This document shows positions 11,574-23,899 of a stretch of DNA of 64,000 bases, piece by piece (within the stretch, counting starts at the first letter, position 1; each line of letters starts with the position of its first letter). The stretch is from the NCBI GenBank assembly GCA_921293015.1, contig OV121098.1, positions 13,491,016-13,555,015 of the forward strand, in the 5' to 3' direction. Both the position numbers and the translations under genes were made by a program. The DNA comes from Phorcus lineatus (taxonomy: Eukaryota; Mollusca; Gastropoda; Trochida; Trochidae). The notes under the pieces are model-generated. The model had not been told where the DNA came from and ran no database searches. It worked only from the letters and a program-made list of their open reading frames with translations.

Positions 11574-12555
11574 CGCTGTTTTCTTTCCGAAAATCCAGGG
11601 TAATTTTGCAGGTCTAAAACAGGAATGATTTCCAATGATTAATTCATAACAAACCATCAATGGAGAAAGTGAAGGAATAGATGATGAACGGTTGTAATAA
11701 GTTCTAATGATATTTCACTTACACACGTAGGTACATATTATATTTAATCTTTAATAATTGTAAAAATTAGTTTACGTCCACCGTTTTGTAAAGACCTTAT
11801 CGAATTTAAACTGAATCCCGAAATTGTCCATTGAAAAGGGGTCGGGTGATCGAAAGAGTTTATGATGGTTATAACTAGTTAATTGCGTTTAACTGTAATT
11901 GCTCACAAATTATGTAATGATGTAGAAAAGAATGGATTTTTATATATCAGTAAGCTTCCTCCACCACTTGTAATCTGTCAGTGCATAACGTTATGATAAT
12001 GTTTTGTGTGTTTGAAAAAGATATTTTTATTAGTCCTCATTAAATGTAGTTATATTTCCTTGTCTCCCTCTTAAAGGTACAAGAAGTTTTCTACGAATTC
12101 ACATGGCCCGTCAACGTATTGAGGAAGTCACGTGATTCGTATCGAGTCACTTCCGTCTAAACAATCTTCCTCACTATTCGTTCTGCGTAATAACATTCTT
12201 GTGTCAATGGTGTCATTTGATCGCGAAGTATCTTAAAAGCCTATGATGACAAATTCACTTGATTTAGCTTTCTATCGACTCAATAATATATTGTCTATTA
12301 CTCTTCATCTGCAAATGATAATGGAAAAGTTAAAACGGCAGAATTCAGTAAATTCGTAAGTGTCGGTTATATACGTAATTTGGAAATAGTTACAAACGGC
12401 TGAACTAGAATCGTATGCAGGTTTGAAATTTTCTTTAAACTGCTTGAGTACAATGGATGAACTGTTTTGATTGAGCTATATCTATAACTTCATCGTTTGC
12501 TTATACCCATTATAATCATTGCTGTTGCATTGAACAAATTGTTTCCCCACAGAGG
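11574..12555. other. No gene recognised
   Basis: Upstream flank of the Ig gene's first exon. A short piece near 12200 ('tcatttgatcgcgaagtat') matches the inner sequence of family A miniature elements, so a relic is present. No promoter element could be supported. Confidence 0.45.
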
Positions 12556-13095
12556 TAGCTCAAGTAAAAACCTACAACGCTAACTTCCGTTCCAACACAA
12601 GCACGACTCGGGCTACTCGGAGTTAACCTCAGCGGCCAAAAAATTTAACTCAAAGTAACTACCGAAAACATGTACACTAGGGATGGCGTGTAGATCAAGT
12701 AAATACCTACAAGCTAACTTCCTATCTAACACGAGCACGACTCGCGCTACTCGGAGTTAAGCCTAGCGGCCAAAATTTTAAACTCAAAGTAGCTACCGAA
12801 TTTCAACCAATGAAAACACTAGGGATAGCGTGTAGCTCAAGTTAAAACCTAAAATGCTAACTTCTGTTCCAACACGAGCACGACTCGCGCTACTCGGATT
12901 TAACCTTAGCGGCAAAAGTTTTTAACTCAAAGTAGCTGCCGAAAACACTAGGGATGGCGTGTAGCTCGAGTAAAAACCTGCAATGCTAACTTCCGTTCTA
13001 ACACGAGCACGACTCGGGCTACTCGGAGTTAACCGTGGCGGGCGGGCACAAAAATGAACTCAAAGTTGCTGCCGAAAACACTAGGGATGGCGTCT
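12556..13095. repeat. Tandem repeat, about 135-bp unit, 4 copies
   Basis: Units begin at about 12556, 12691, 12833 and 12962 with 'tagctcaagtaaaaacct' or near forms. They contain 'gagcacgactcg' and 'ctactcggagtta', and end 'cactagggatggcgtgt'. Unit lengths are about 135, 142, 129 and 134 bp. The open frames that cross the last copy (13035-13331) are by-products. Confidence 0.85.
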
Positions 13096-13377
13096 TAGTC
13101 GACACCGAAGCATTTGCCTCGACTCAACTTTCCCTTAAAATCTTCGTTGACAGACACCCCGTATTCTCAGCCAATCACATCGATCGCTACCTTGGGTTTT
13201 ATACTAAAGACAGGGTCCTACCGGGGTTATTCAAGGGTAACGATATTCGAGGGAACATATCCATTTTCACAATTCTCTTCATACCATCTTGTCTCAGGGT
13301 AAAACGCGTACGCTGTCGCCAATTTCTCTAAATATTTCCCAATTTTTTTTTATCATGATAAAGGAGCACAGGAACTC

Positions 13378-13965
13378 GATTTCGTAAATAAAACGTAGGC
13401 AAAAAGTAGATAAAAATACCGGTCACAGTATTTTTATCTACTTTTTACCTACGTTTTGTTTACGATAACGAGTTCCGCAGGTATTTTTATCTACTTTTTA
13501 TCTACGTTCTTTTTACGATATCGAGCTCCGCAGGTATTTTTTATCTACCTTTTATCTACGTTCTTTTTACGATATCGAGCTCCGCAGGTATTTTTTATCT
13601 ACCTTTTACTTACGTTTTATTTTACGATATCGAGTTCCGTAGGTATTTTTTATCTACTTTTTACCTGCGTTTTATTTACGATATCGAGTTCTGCAGGTAT
13701 TTTTTATCTACTTCTTACCTGAGTTTTATTTACGATATCGAGTTCCGCAGGTATTTTTTTATCTACTTTTTACTTACGTTTTAATTTACGATATCGAGTA
13801 CCGCAGGTATTTTTCCCCTTCTTTTTGCCTGCTTTTTATTTACGATATCGAGTTCCGCAGGTATTTGTTATATACTTTTTACCTACGTTTTATTTACGAT
13901 ATCGAGTTCCGCAGGTATTTGTTATCTACTTTTTACCTAAGTTTTATTTACGATATCGATTCCTG
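13378..13965. repeat. Tandem repeat, about 54-bp unit, 10 copies, with one inverted copy at the left end
   Basis: Unit core: 'acgatatcgagttccgcagg' then 'tattttttatctac' and 'tttttacctacg'. Junctions recur every 52-56 bp from 13476 to about 13909. The first partial copy (13378-13424) is in the opposite direction, so the left end forms a hairpin around 'ggtcaca'. Confidence 0.85.
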
Positions 13966-15388
13966 TGGATAGGAGTTTTCTCAGTATTTACCAATTCAAT
14001 AGAAACATGTTTCTATTGGTTATATTTCTTGCTTACATTCAATAGCGCATTGTCACTGGAAATGCAAGGCGACTTGAATTGAAGCTATTCATCTAATCAA
14101 CAAATTCTACGGCATGACATTGCATTTTAATGCATCTAAGTCCTTATTTTATCAATGCATCTTAGTATGAATCATTTGTAAGATTACAGCTTTTCTACGT
14201 ATTTGACGTTACCATGAAATCCTCTCTTCAAACGGAGGTTTCATCATGTTTGCCCTGTATTTACACAACGAGAGAGCGTCATACATGTATGAAGATGTAG
14301 GAAAATTGACTGTGGGTAAACATTCTTTTCTGTACAGCCCAAGAACACACGAACTGACCCGATTAAATTGTACGTCAAAGTATACAAACACGTCCCGACG
14401 CTTTTTATTTCATCGTTAAATATAGGCATGTCGTGGTACAATAATTTTATCCTTGCCAAAGATGACGCAAAATAAAATTTCTTATACATAATTCGCAGGC
14501 TCTTCGCGATTGATGATGATGATGATAATACTGATAATAATAATCTTAATCATCATCATCATCATCTTTTGACGATTACATTCACAGCAACAGTACGCAG
14601 ATCTGTAAACGCACTAACGACTGGTTCGATAAGGTTTTAATGGGATTGTCTTAAACTCAGTTCAATTTCAGATTAATTAATTTTTTATATATAGCTTCAA
14701 TACCTCTCTTTTACACATGACAATTATCGTTTTTCGAACAAAACCCTTATTTATGTACCGAATCAAATAGCACAGTGATAGTACAGTGGGTAGCGTACCG
14801 CAGTACCACCCATAGTTCAGTAATTCCAGCCGATGCGTGTAATGTGTACGCGAGGACATTCGTTGTTACTGATTCGTCACGTGAATTTTATAGCGAGGAG
14901 CGGGACATTCGAGGGCAGTATATCTTAAATCATATCTCATTTTGAACAATTCAAAAATACTTATGAACTTGTAAATAGCGATTACTTCATGATCAATTAT
15001 CTATACACACCCCTGTGAAACCAAATAGATAATAAACCTAACTAGAATTTTGCAAACAAACACTTTGGTAACGGATCCGGAGTGTCAACGAACGTCTTCG
15101 AAATTTCTACAATCTCTATACATTTTCCCTATCATCATAGTATTTTATGAATATTTTATCAAAAACTGATTACGCGTGAAATCGCTTCAATAATTACTGC
15201 AATCTCTGGGTAAGTTTCAAGGTATTCATGGTATGAATATTTAGTAATCTCCTGTCAAAGTTAGATCATGTTTTTTCATAGCTCAGGTTTTCCGGTATAC
15301 GGATTGTTATCAATGATGTGATTTACGGGACATCGAATGTGGTGATCGAGGGTTCGCATTGTGCCTGAATAAATTCGACATGTATCAT
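13966..15388. other. No gene recognised; small trinucleotide repeats
   Basis: Contains gat repeats and, about 30 bp later, cat repeats (14513-14567) that could pair as a short hairpin. Remaining frames are short and without domains. Confidence 0.5.
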
Positions 15389-15569
15389 CCACAGGCCCTC
15401 GGATCATTAAAAACAATTTTTAAAAATTAGAAATTTAAAAATAAATTAAAATTAATTTTTTCTAGAACACCTCCTGAATCAAATTGTACCTCTGTTAATA
15501 GTACTATTAACAGTATAAAACAATTAATTCTTTAAAAAAAAATTATTTTCATGATCCGAGGGCCTGTGG
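15389..15569. mobile_element. Small inverted-repeat element (MITE) with 6-bp target duplication
   Basis: Ends CCACAGGCCCTCGGATCAT and its exact complement enclose about 140 bp of AT-rich DNA, 181 bp in all. The hexamer 'tatcat' flanks both sides (15383-15388 and 15570-15575), as expected of a target-site duplication. No coding capacity; the superfamily is unclear. Confidence 0.8.
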
Positions 15570-15827
15570 TATCATCTCGGTACATTACCCAGGTCTAGTA
15601 ATTGCCATGAGGGTTTTATGGAAATAGCTTATTTTGTCGGTGAATGTGTGACAAACGTTACGAAATAGCATTGCTCTTGTTGCATAATAGCCTAAGGGTG
15701 TAAGACATTCAAAGGGTTTAAGCGTGACTGGTTGCCGCGTGACTTGTAAGAGTCTCCTATGTGAAACGTTATATAACGAGCAGCCACACGTTTTTTTAGA
15801 TAAATAGTGTGATCTCACGAAAACAGT

Positions 15828-16000
15828 TAAGAAATGAATTTCATCATATGGTTGTCCACACGGTTATAACCTGTTTGAAACTTGTAAGATAAACTTGTAT
15901 AACCGGCAAGCTTGCGACGCCGGTTATACAAAAGTTTATCTTACAAGTTTCAAACAGGTTATAACCGTGTGGACAACCATATGATGAAATTCATTTCTTA
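15828..16000. repeat. Near-perfect palindrome with about 80-bp arms
   Basis: The left arm 15828-15907 and right arm 15919-16000 are complementary along their length, with two extra A bases in the right arm. The 11-bp loop is 'aagcttgcgac'. This is the form of a fold-back miniature transposon. The ends read 'taagaaatgaatttcatc'; a TAA repeat at the edge could be a target duplication. Confidence 0.9.
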
Positions 16001-17061
16001 TAAATTCAAACGTTGTATTTAAAGCGAAAATGCATTCGAAATGCAATTCTATAGCTGCTTGTCGCACTGACCTACGTACCGGTTACACCAAGACGGATCT
16101 CTACCCGTATTCAGACGCATAAACAAAATAGTTCCAAAGACTCGGTAAAAATGACACTTTTTTATTCTACAAATAATACATTTTGTGTATCAAAAAGCTA
16201 ACAATGATTATATTTTTGGAAAAAAGTGGAAAATGTAAAGTTTAATTTAAATAGATCAAAGTTAACAAATAACACTCGCGTATTTATACTGTCCAGAATC
16301 TAGGTGACAGTACAGCGTGTTTTGGCTAGTTCCGGCACGATATCGTATAACCTGCATTTACTGAAGGTTATTTTGTATAACCCTCAACTTTGGGTTCATT
16401 GAAATGTATACCGATCACATGACCATGTCTGATCCAATCAGAATGCAGCATATCGTTTACATCACAAAGTCTGAATTTATAAACAAATATTTCCAATTGA
16501 AAGACGATGTCGTTATAAATCGCGTAAAACTAACTGCCGTTTTCTCTCGACGGCCTGCTTTGAACAGTTCAAAATTGCTCACGAACAAATGGTTTAATAT
16601 GACATACCACACAAAACAGGAACGTATGCTGAAACTGTGGTTGCTCGGAGAGAGAAATATTTGCGTATTTGCAAATGTGAAAAAATGCCCGCGTTGTTTC
16701 AAAACAATGGAAAACAGGATATAGACAGGTTTTAAACCGGGACGCATATTAGACGTCCCCACTTACATCATTTAAGAAACATCGTGCTGATAAATTATTT
16801 AATTACGTAAATTTCGTATTTAATAGCATGTGACTTCTGTAAGATAACAACAATAATCTGAATTGCATTATTCTTGCAACTGAGGGAGTTAAATCGTGAC
16901 AAAACATGTGAAGTAGGCCAATACACGTCATTTATACACTCTAATAGATACATTTAACAACATCTCTTATATGCTATGAGTTTGATGGAAAAATTAAGCA
17001 CGTTTTACTTTTACGATCGTAACGGACTCGATTTACTGCTATGGAGAAGACCCGAAACGTT

Positions 17062-17062
<1 letters not shown>
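16001..17062. other. No gene recognised
   Basis: Overlapping open frames on both strands at 16404-16762 show no domain I can name. No splice-bounded exon was supported. Confidence 0.45.
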
Positions 17063-17112
<50 letters not shown>

Positions 17113-17131
17113 TTTTTTTTTTTTTTTTTTC
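17063..17131. repeat. (ATA)n microsatellite followed by a T run
   Basis: About 17 'ata' units followed by about 20 T. Simple sequence. Confidence 0.95.
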
Positions 17132-17284
17132 CATATTTGTGTTACAGGCAAAAATAAGTAATATGTTTAATCAAACAATCGTCACATAAATAAAGATACA
17201 AGAAAATCCACAGTTGGCTATGACATTTTTTAAACAAGAAATCTAAATAACATTCTTTCCAAGTAATAAGTGTAAACTTGACCA

Positions 17285-17619
17285 CTATTGAAAAAACTTT
17301 GCTTCAGTTTCGGTTGACAGAAAAATATATCTAGATAGGTCATAATAACGTACAATTTCATCTTGGAGATGCTCTAACTTTGGTTTGTAACCATAAATGC
17401 TACATCTATGAATATACTTTTTGACTAATAAAATGATTGCATTTACAGGATTATTGTTCTTTCCGTTCATTCCCAGTATAACAATTTTATTAGTAAATTC
17501 TAATTTCAGTTGGACAGAGTTTAACCATACTTCTATTTCCTTCCATAATCTGAGGATAGTTTCACATTCCCAAAGCATATGGTTTAAGGTTTCTATTTCA
17601 CTTTTGCAAAACGCACAAA
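17285..17619 (-). pseudogene. C-terminal fragment of an L1/Tx1-type LINE ORF2
   Basis: The minus-strand frame reads CAFCKSEIETLNHMLWECE and then a helical tail ending RYYDLSRYIFLSTETEAKFFQ. The C-x2-C ... H-x4-C cluster followed by 'W.EIE.WL' and a 'LLVKKYIHRC' segment is the usual end of L1-like reverse transcriptase proteins. Only about 110 residues remain. It abuts the 3' tail of a SINE in the same orientation. Confidence 0.65.
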
Positions 17620-17950
17620 TAATAATAATAATAATAATAATTATAATAGCTTTCGTATACCGCGCATATATCCATGACAGAGCAAACTCAAAGCGCCATG
17701 AGTATTATTACCCTGGAGGAATAGTATGTTCGGTACCGCCAATTAACAAGCGCTCCGCGCGACCGTACAGGTCCGTACTTCCCCCTTGTTCAGGTACCCA
17801 TGTGTACAGCTTGGTGAACAGAGTGCAAAGTGGATGAAGTGTCTTGCCCAGGGACACAACACAGAGTGAGATCAAAGTCACAACCTTTTGGTGTCTCCAC
17901 CGGGATTCAAACCCGGGTCTCTGGCGTGAGAGGCAAGCATGCTAACAACT
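17619..17950 (-). mobile_element. tRNA-derived SINE, family 1 copy a (minus strand)
   Basis: In sense direction: 'GTGGTTAGCATGCTTGCC', B box 'GGGTTTGAATCC', a central block 'GGGCAAGACACTTCATCC' to 'ACATGGGTACCTGAAC', a 3' part 'GGCGCTTTGAG', and an (ATT)n tail at 17619-17641. The same parts occur in the copies at 38.2 and 45.8 kb. This is the most complete copy at its 5' end. Confidence 0.85.
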
Positions 17951-18135
17951 ACACCACTGTGCTCCAGAACCACTACACCACTGTGCTCCAGAACCACTAC
18001 ATCACTGTGCTCCAGAACCACTACACACCACTGTGCCCCAGAACCACTTTCCAGAACCACTACACAAGTGTGTGCTCCAGAACCACTACACCACTGTGCC
18101 CCAGAACCACTACACCACTGTGCTCCAGTGTACAT
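17945..18135. repeat. 24-bp minisatellite derived from the SINE head
   Basis: About eight copies of a unit 'ctccagaaccactacaccac' + 'tgtg', with some length variants. In the SINE's sense direction the unit reads CACAGTGGTGTAGTGGTTCT. Its 'TGGTGTAGTGGTT' is the tRNA A-box region of the adjoining SINE. The array begins exactly where the SINE begins, so it is an expansion of the SINE's 5' end. Confidence 0.85.
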
Positions 18136-19311
18136 AATGTCTATTCAATCGTATTTGCTATCAAACGGCCACGGGGGTACAATTTCTAAAGAGAGCACTG
18201 TGTAAACGTTCTGTATAAACATTCGATAGCATATTTTTGAAGATACCGACAACATTTCTCGACGTTCCTTGCTTAAAGAAGGAAAACAGGTTATGAAATT
18301 GTAAATTGATTGAATAGACAAACCATGCGGTTTAAATATAGATATTTCTATGAATGTGAAATTGCACCTTATATCTAGATAGATAAAGTGCGATTAATTA
18401 AGTAACACTGACCGTCTTTCCAATAGTTATTCACATACGACAAGTCAACTTTATAGCTATAACGTAATTCAACTGCGTTCGACGTATCTGTACAGATTAG
18501 TCCGTATTCTCCTAATCTGGATGTATTTTAAGCGGCGTAATATTGAGAAATATTAATTACCTTTTCGTCATCCCTCGTGTAGTAAAATGAAGAAGCAATA
18601 TGTATTTACCTGATAATTTTCTTCGTTCAGGCTGTCTTATAACACATCTAAACTAACATGACAGACATTGACATCCTACAAGGGACTCTTATTCGCTTGA
18701 CGCTTGGTATCCGATAAGTTACTTCCGGGTTGAGAACGCTGCTTAACCCATACGGTTGCAATACTTGTGGCGAGGAAATCTTTCTACGTTCAATTTGCGT
18801 TTATAGCGGAATAAACTTTCACCACTGGATAATCTTTAAAGACAGGTAACCGTCTTTGCCATCAGTAGTTTGCATAAAAAACCGTGCATGTATGTTAATA
18901 AATGCTGTAGAACGTCTTAGAAAGCTGTAGAATGTTCTTATCCTTGGAAGGAAATTGGATCGATCCTCTTAAGGGTATGATCCCATTTGTGTAATTTTCA
19001 TTTCGTATTTTCTCCGATATCATAAGTGTTTGTTTGAGCAATAAGTATTTCTCCAGAAGGTCAAACCTCTCTGAAATCGATCTGATTATGTCTTGTCATA
19101 GAAGAAATTATCGGAAACTGCATGCGGCCATTTATGCGTGAACACCTTTTAATCATTAGAGTTAAGGTAATTGATATGCATAGTTTAATCGAACTTGGTA
19201 CACATATTTAATGACAGACAATCTATCTAAAAAGATTATCTTGCAAATACAAATTGTTTTCCTTTTTCGTAACATCACCATATTTCTTTCAAAAAGTCTG
19301 AAAAGTCTAAA

Positions 19312-19317
<6 letters not shown>
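18136..19317. other. No gene recognised
   Basis: AT-rich DNA with no supported feature. Confidence 0.5.

Positions 19318-19396
<79 letters not shown>
19318..19396. repeat. (AAT)n microsatellite
   Basis: About 26 units of 'aat', nearly pure. It makes poly-Ile frames on both strands, which are not genes. Confidence 0.97.
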
Positions 19397-19399
<3 letters not shown>

Positions 19400-19837
19400 T
19401 GGTACCCCGAAGGGAATTCAGTTTGTATCATTACAGAGCTTGAACATACAGGAACATACATATGACATGTAATACATAAACAAACACATTTAATTTAATT
19501 TATATTAATAACAAGCAGTAAAACCTTCTAAATTAAATTATCAGATTTAGAACAATGCCTGTAACATACAGATTACATGTACACAAACAACAGCAGTTTC
19601 CCTCCCTCTGTCGGGTTAAAAGGGTTAAGTGGTTTACGGTAGAAGTGTCTGTCTTGTTTGCGGAAGGGCAATCCCTCTCTTTAAAGTGTGTAAGTTGTCA
19701 TTCAATGTCATCCACACTCAAAAACTATCGAAATAGTCTAAAACATCAACTAAAGTTGACATTTAAGTTTCCAAATAACACCATTGCCATTGTGGTACGG
19801 ATATTCATATTACTCCTTAGATTAAGAGCTGGAGAGT

Positions 19838-20203
19838 TTAAGAGCCACATGCACTCTGTGAGGTATAACGTCGCAATTATCATCGAAAACCGGACAGTGG
19901 CGCCCGACAAATAGTCAAACGTAATTTTCGAGATTTACATAAAGACAGCCAGGAGTGCAGTTGGGAGTTGATAGCTTTTGTTAGGTTATATAACTAGTGT
20001 ACATGTATAATGGACGTGATATGTATTCCTCTGTGCATTTATTAGGCTGTTTTTAGATTTTCATGGAATCTCAGTATTTGTCATATATATGTCTTTTGGA
20101 CATGAAAAGTTAAGATATGTTTATTTAATATCACCACATGTGACATTTAGGTTCGTATCAATGGTAATTAATATGTTATGGAAATCACGAAGTGGCTCTT
20201 TAA
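19838..20203. mobile_element. TTAA-flanked miniature element, family A copy 2 (internally deleted)
   Basis: Ends 'ttaagagccac' and 'agtggctctttaa' are shared with copy 1, in reverse orientation, with the same inner landmarks ('tcttttggacatgaaaagtt', 'aaccggacagtggcgc'). It is shorter than copies 1 and 3 (366 bp). Confidence 0.75.
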
Positions 20204-21248
20204 AGTATTTGGTTTATGACTTACCGAACCGGCATGTCTGGCCCATTGAGTGACGGAACAACGCAGTTACTTTTAGATGTGGGGTTTGAGAGGCGCCCTG
20301 TTTGTGTACTTTTGTAAAACTCTATAAGAATGTAATTGCCTAGGGGCTTTATTAAGGTATTATATGGATTATGAGTAACTGGATTAATTATACAATTTTG
20401 AGTTTTTGAGAACTACTTTTTTGCGATGAAAATATGATGACTCTGCGGAATTATTGTCACGTGCTTTGGAAACGTCGCAATACTTCCAACAGATTCAAAA
20501 TTTGAATTTGATATTTATTACATCATTTTTTCTGGAAAAAGTATTCCCGATATAGAACTGAAGAGGAAAATGTTCTTTCTGTATTATATCTGTGAAATCG
20601 TCATGTTTTCTTCTTTTTTTGAACAGAATATTTGGTATTCGAGAGAAATATCCACACACGTGTGTATAGGGTCCTTTTCTCATGCACAGGTTTACATATG
20701 TGAGTAAATATACTTATGTATGTAAATGTATAAAAGTGTCATGAGAACGTTATTACACACACATATATTTTTGGACTGGGAGCAAATTTGCATTACCTAA
20801 GGAGGTCATGTAAATGTAAATTTACATGTACGTATTTGTACACGCTATGCAAATTGTGTCATGAGAATGGAATTGTGCGATATTCAGCTGCTGATGCCAT
20901 CCAATATAGTGTTATTGCCACTTTATTAGATCAAGTTCAAGAGCTTCCCGTACACTTTTACCCTGTCTGGATAATAATGGTTTAAGTTCCTCACAAAGTA
21001 ATTCAAATGTCGTCTTGCTCATTCTGAAGTTGCCCATTCATTGATCATTATCAAAAGTTTCTTTCACAATATAGCACCACCAATTCCTTGTCCTCTCTTT
21101 TGACCATATTTTGTTCTCTTGAACATGTCCCAGGACCGTTGAAGGCCTTTACTAAAAGAATAGGGGAAATCCCTTCTTCTCTTAGAGCCAAGGAGTCTTA
21201 TTATAGCAAAGTCTGGCACTAGAACGAATCTATTCATGAATTTTAGGG
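20204..21248. other. No gene recognised
   Basis: AT-rich DNA. Short frames show no known domain. Confidence 0.5.
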
Positions 21249-21249
21249 A

Positions 21250-21318
<69 letters not shown>
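21249..21318. repeat. (TAG)n microsatellite
   Basis: About 23 units of 'tag/gta' with few changes. Confidence 0.97.
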
Positions 21319-21319
<1 letters not shown>

Positions 21320-21732
21320 TACTGGCCACCACAGTGCATTTACTCTTATGTATACTTTTAAAAGCTATAAAATAAACCACAAAAAACAAACAACATATAC
21401 ATACTGAACAATACATGTTACATACAGAAGCTATGCTTGCACTCCTTCCAAACGCTCATAGCTACTATCCCAACCCCAACCCCATTTATCATAATTGTGG
21501 TATACAGTCGGAATCATAGACTCAAAGAAGAGTTTCAATGAAGCCAGACTTCTGTTGTATTCCACCCAACACGAACATAACTCTCGCTAAAGTTATATAG
21601 AGCCCAATAGAGCCCAGTTTCACCTAGGATGATATCTTGAGTTATGATTAAGGCATATCCGGTTTTGATATTATATCAATTATGTACATTTGTAGCCATC
21701 TTTAATTAAAATTTTAATTATATACCCTACGG

Positions 21733-21886
21733 ACCACAGGGGCGTGTATCGCTGAGAAATAGCTTTAGAAAGACATACAAGGCTATAGACACTAAGGATC
21801 CTTTTATATAGTATTAGGGTAGGGTCTATAGCCTTATAAGCTATGTCTTTCTAAAGCTATTTCTTAGCAATACACGCCCCTGTGGT
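21733..21886. mobile_element. Fold-back miniature element, 154 bp
   Basis: Long imperfect inverted arms begin ACCACAGGGGCGTGTATCGC and end with the near complement. They continue inward through 'gaaatagctttagaaagaca' to 'ggctatagac', so nearly the whole element pairs. It abuts the GPCR-like relic directly. The outer CCACAGG matches the ends of the element at 15389. Confidence 0.8.
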
Positions 21887-22345
21887 GTATGGGACGTTTT
21901 TGCTTGTCGTAAGTGTCCTTGCGGTTCTGTGGAATGGCGTTGTGGTGTTTGTAATCCTGAAAACTGACAACCCTGATGTTTCCTCCCTTGCTGTATTTGG
22001 TCATATAGTGGCTTTTTGGCTTTTGATTTTCAGCATGTATTTCATAATATTTGTTACACCATCAGCATTTTTATATCGTTCCGCGTACTCTGAATCTATG
22101 ATGGTTGGTTGGCTACTTCCGGTTTTGTGAAGCGGGTTGTAATCTTCAACACTGTCATAATCTTAGCAGATCGAGTTATTTCTCTGGAATGGCCCCTTTT
22201 CATCGAAAAAAAGCAACAAAACGGAACCATGTATGTAATGGCCTTTGTGTTTATTTTATTTCATTTATCAGGACGCTTTTGGTTGTTTTCCCAAATTCAA
22301 ATTTTATTTAAGGCCACACAATTGCAAGTTGTAAACCAATCTTAA
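21887..22345 (+). pseudogene. Rhodopsin-like GPCR fragment with a frameshift
   Basis: Frame one (to about 22105) gives two hydrophobic spans: FLLVVSVLAVLWNGVVVFVI, resembling TM1, and a second around VAFWLLIFSMYFIIFV, resembling TM2. A shift of frame near 22105-22115 then gives FVKRVVIFNTVIILADRVIS, resembling TM3 with a DRV (DRY-like) end. A fourth span lies around YVMAFVFILFHLSGRFWLF. The order and the DRV motif are those of class A GPCRs, plasma-membrane receptors that signal through G proteins. The rest (TM5-7) is missing and the 5' end is cut by a fold-back element. It is a relic; the family is unknown. Confidence 0.45.
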
Positions 22346-23899
22346 ACACGATTCAAGGAAAAATTGCTACATAAGGTCACGCTGCTTTATCGTTTTTGAT
22401 GATAATTGTCTTCTCTTGCTACATAATTAAGACAGTAGCTCAGAGAATGAGAATAGGTTTTGAAGTAGGAACCACCATGCCTGGAAACGTGAGGAAGCGT
22501 GCCTTAATATGTGTTCTCAGTGCAGACGTGTATTGCTTAAGTTATATATGTTCACCTTTTTCAATCTAGTTAAAACTAGCTGTAATATAATACGTCCCGA
22601 AGTCCGTTATTACATCTAGCGAATTACAGGTCCATTCCGTGTCGAGCAGGCGCGAACATCAGCCAATCAAAAACGTGCTGGCCCAGCTCTTCGAATCGCG
22701 GGTCAATGCCATTGTTTCGCCGCACCTTGATTACAAAATTCAAATGTTAACAATGTTTCGCAATGAATTGTGTTGAAAAATATTATGACAGCATAAATTC
22801 TGTGCTGATAATGTTGACGGAATATTTTTGGGTTGTTTATTTGGTAATGTGTGCAAAAGCGAATCAACAACATTTGCTCAAACAATTACAAAATAAGTTT
22901 TAAATGATAAATGTAGACAAACGTAGGGTAAACGTCAGGATATGACATTAACCAAGATGCAAAAGAATCCCGTCTCTGATTGGTTGAAAGCTATCTTCCT
23001 ACCCTCATTTTATTGGTCGGTTCAATGGTCAGCTGGACATAACCTCAATCAGTAATTCTCTAGATATACAGGTTTTCGTGAACTTTGCCTGTGAGAATGC
23101 CTTCGTTGATGATGTTTTAGCCAAATTTGTGACAGTTGCATTTGTTTCAAATAGCACGTAGAATGTCCTAATATACTCGTTGAATTGCATGCCCTTCAGG
23201 GATGCTTTTCTGAAGCTGTTCTGTAGATCGTAGATCGTAGATCTCAGTTTACATGTTAAAATTCTAGCGTGTATTGGCAGGAACCTCGTCTGCTAGACAT
23301 CTTGACAATGAGCTTAGAGCAACCAAATGAATTAAGCTTGTAGAAGATGGTCAAATTGTGAACATTGAACACAGGCAAATACCATTTTGCAGATGAAGCC
23401 AAATGTAATTCAAGGAGGCGTTTCTTGCATTTGTAACTCGCCAATAGTTGCCTTTGTGTCTCACAGATAAAGCAAACAATTCTGTGAAAGGTGACAATAT
23501 GGAAATAGTCGATTGCTATGATTCTGACATATGTAGTTGCCTGCAGTAAGTCTTCTGAAATCCATCGTGTTCCGAGGAATAAAAGTTTCAAATCAAAATT
23601 TTAATCGAGATTCAAACTCGTTGAGTCTAGGGCTTTCCTCTTCATTCGGTCAGACCACACAAAGACAACCGTCTTTTCAATTTCTATTTGTACAGTCATT
23701 AACTCTCTGTGAATTTGAAGTGTTATGACAAAACGTATATTGTTTCTTATCGTTACTTTGTCACAAGAATAAAGTGATTAAACACAATTTTGGATCTTAG
23801 CGGATTTTTTTGAACGATTTATTTTCCTGCGCAAGTCAAAAAAACGCAATTGAAAAGTTCTAATCCTTCTTTGCCGAAATCTTCTTGCTACTTGTTATC
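22346..23899. other. No gene recognised; one repeat relic
   Basis: At about 23565-23660, 'tccatcgtgttccgaggaat' and what follows match the arms of the fold-back element at 41168, so a relic of that family is here. Nothing else is supported. Confidence 0.5.

Noticed and set aside
14209..14489. Overlapping minus-strand frames of 60-81 codons
   Set aside because: No domain, no splice context; expected by chance at this length.
17830..18205. Repeat-protein frames on both strands at the SINE-head minisatellite
   Set aside because: They come from the 24-bp period and the adjoining SINE; no real gene signal.
19162..19465. Frames rich in Ile on both strands
   Set aside because: Translation of an (AAT)n microsatellite.
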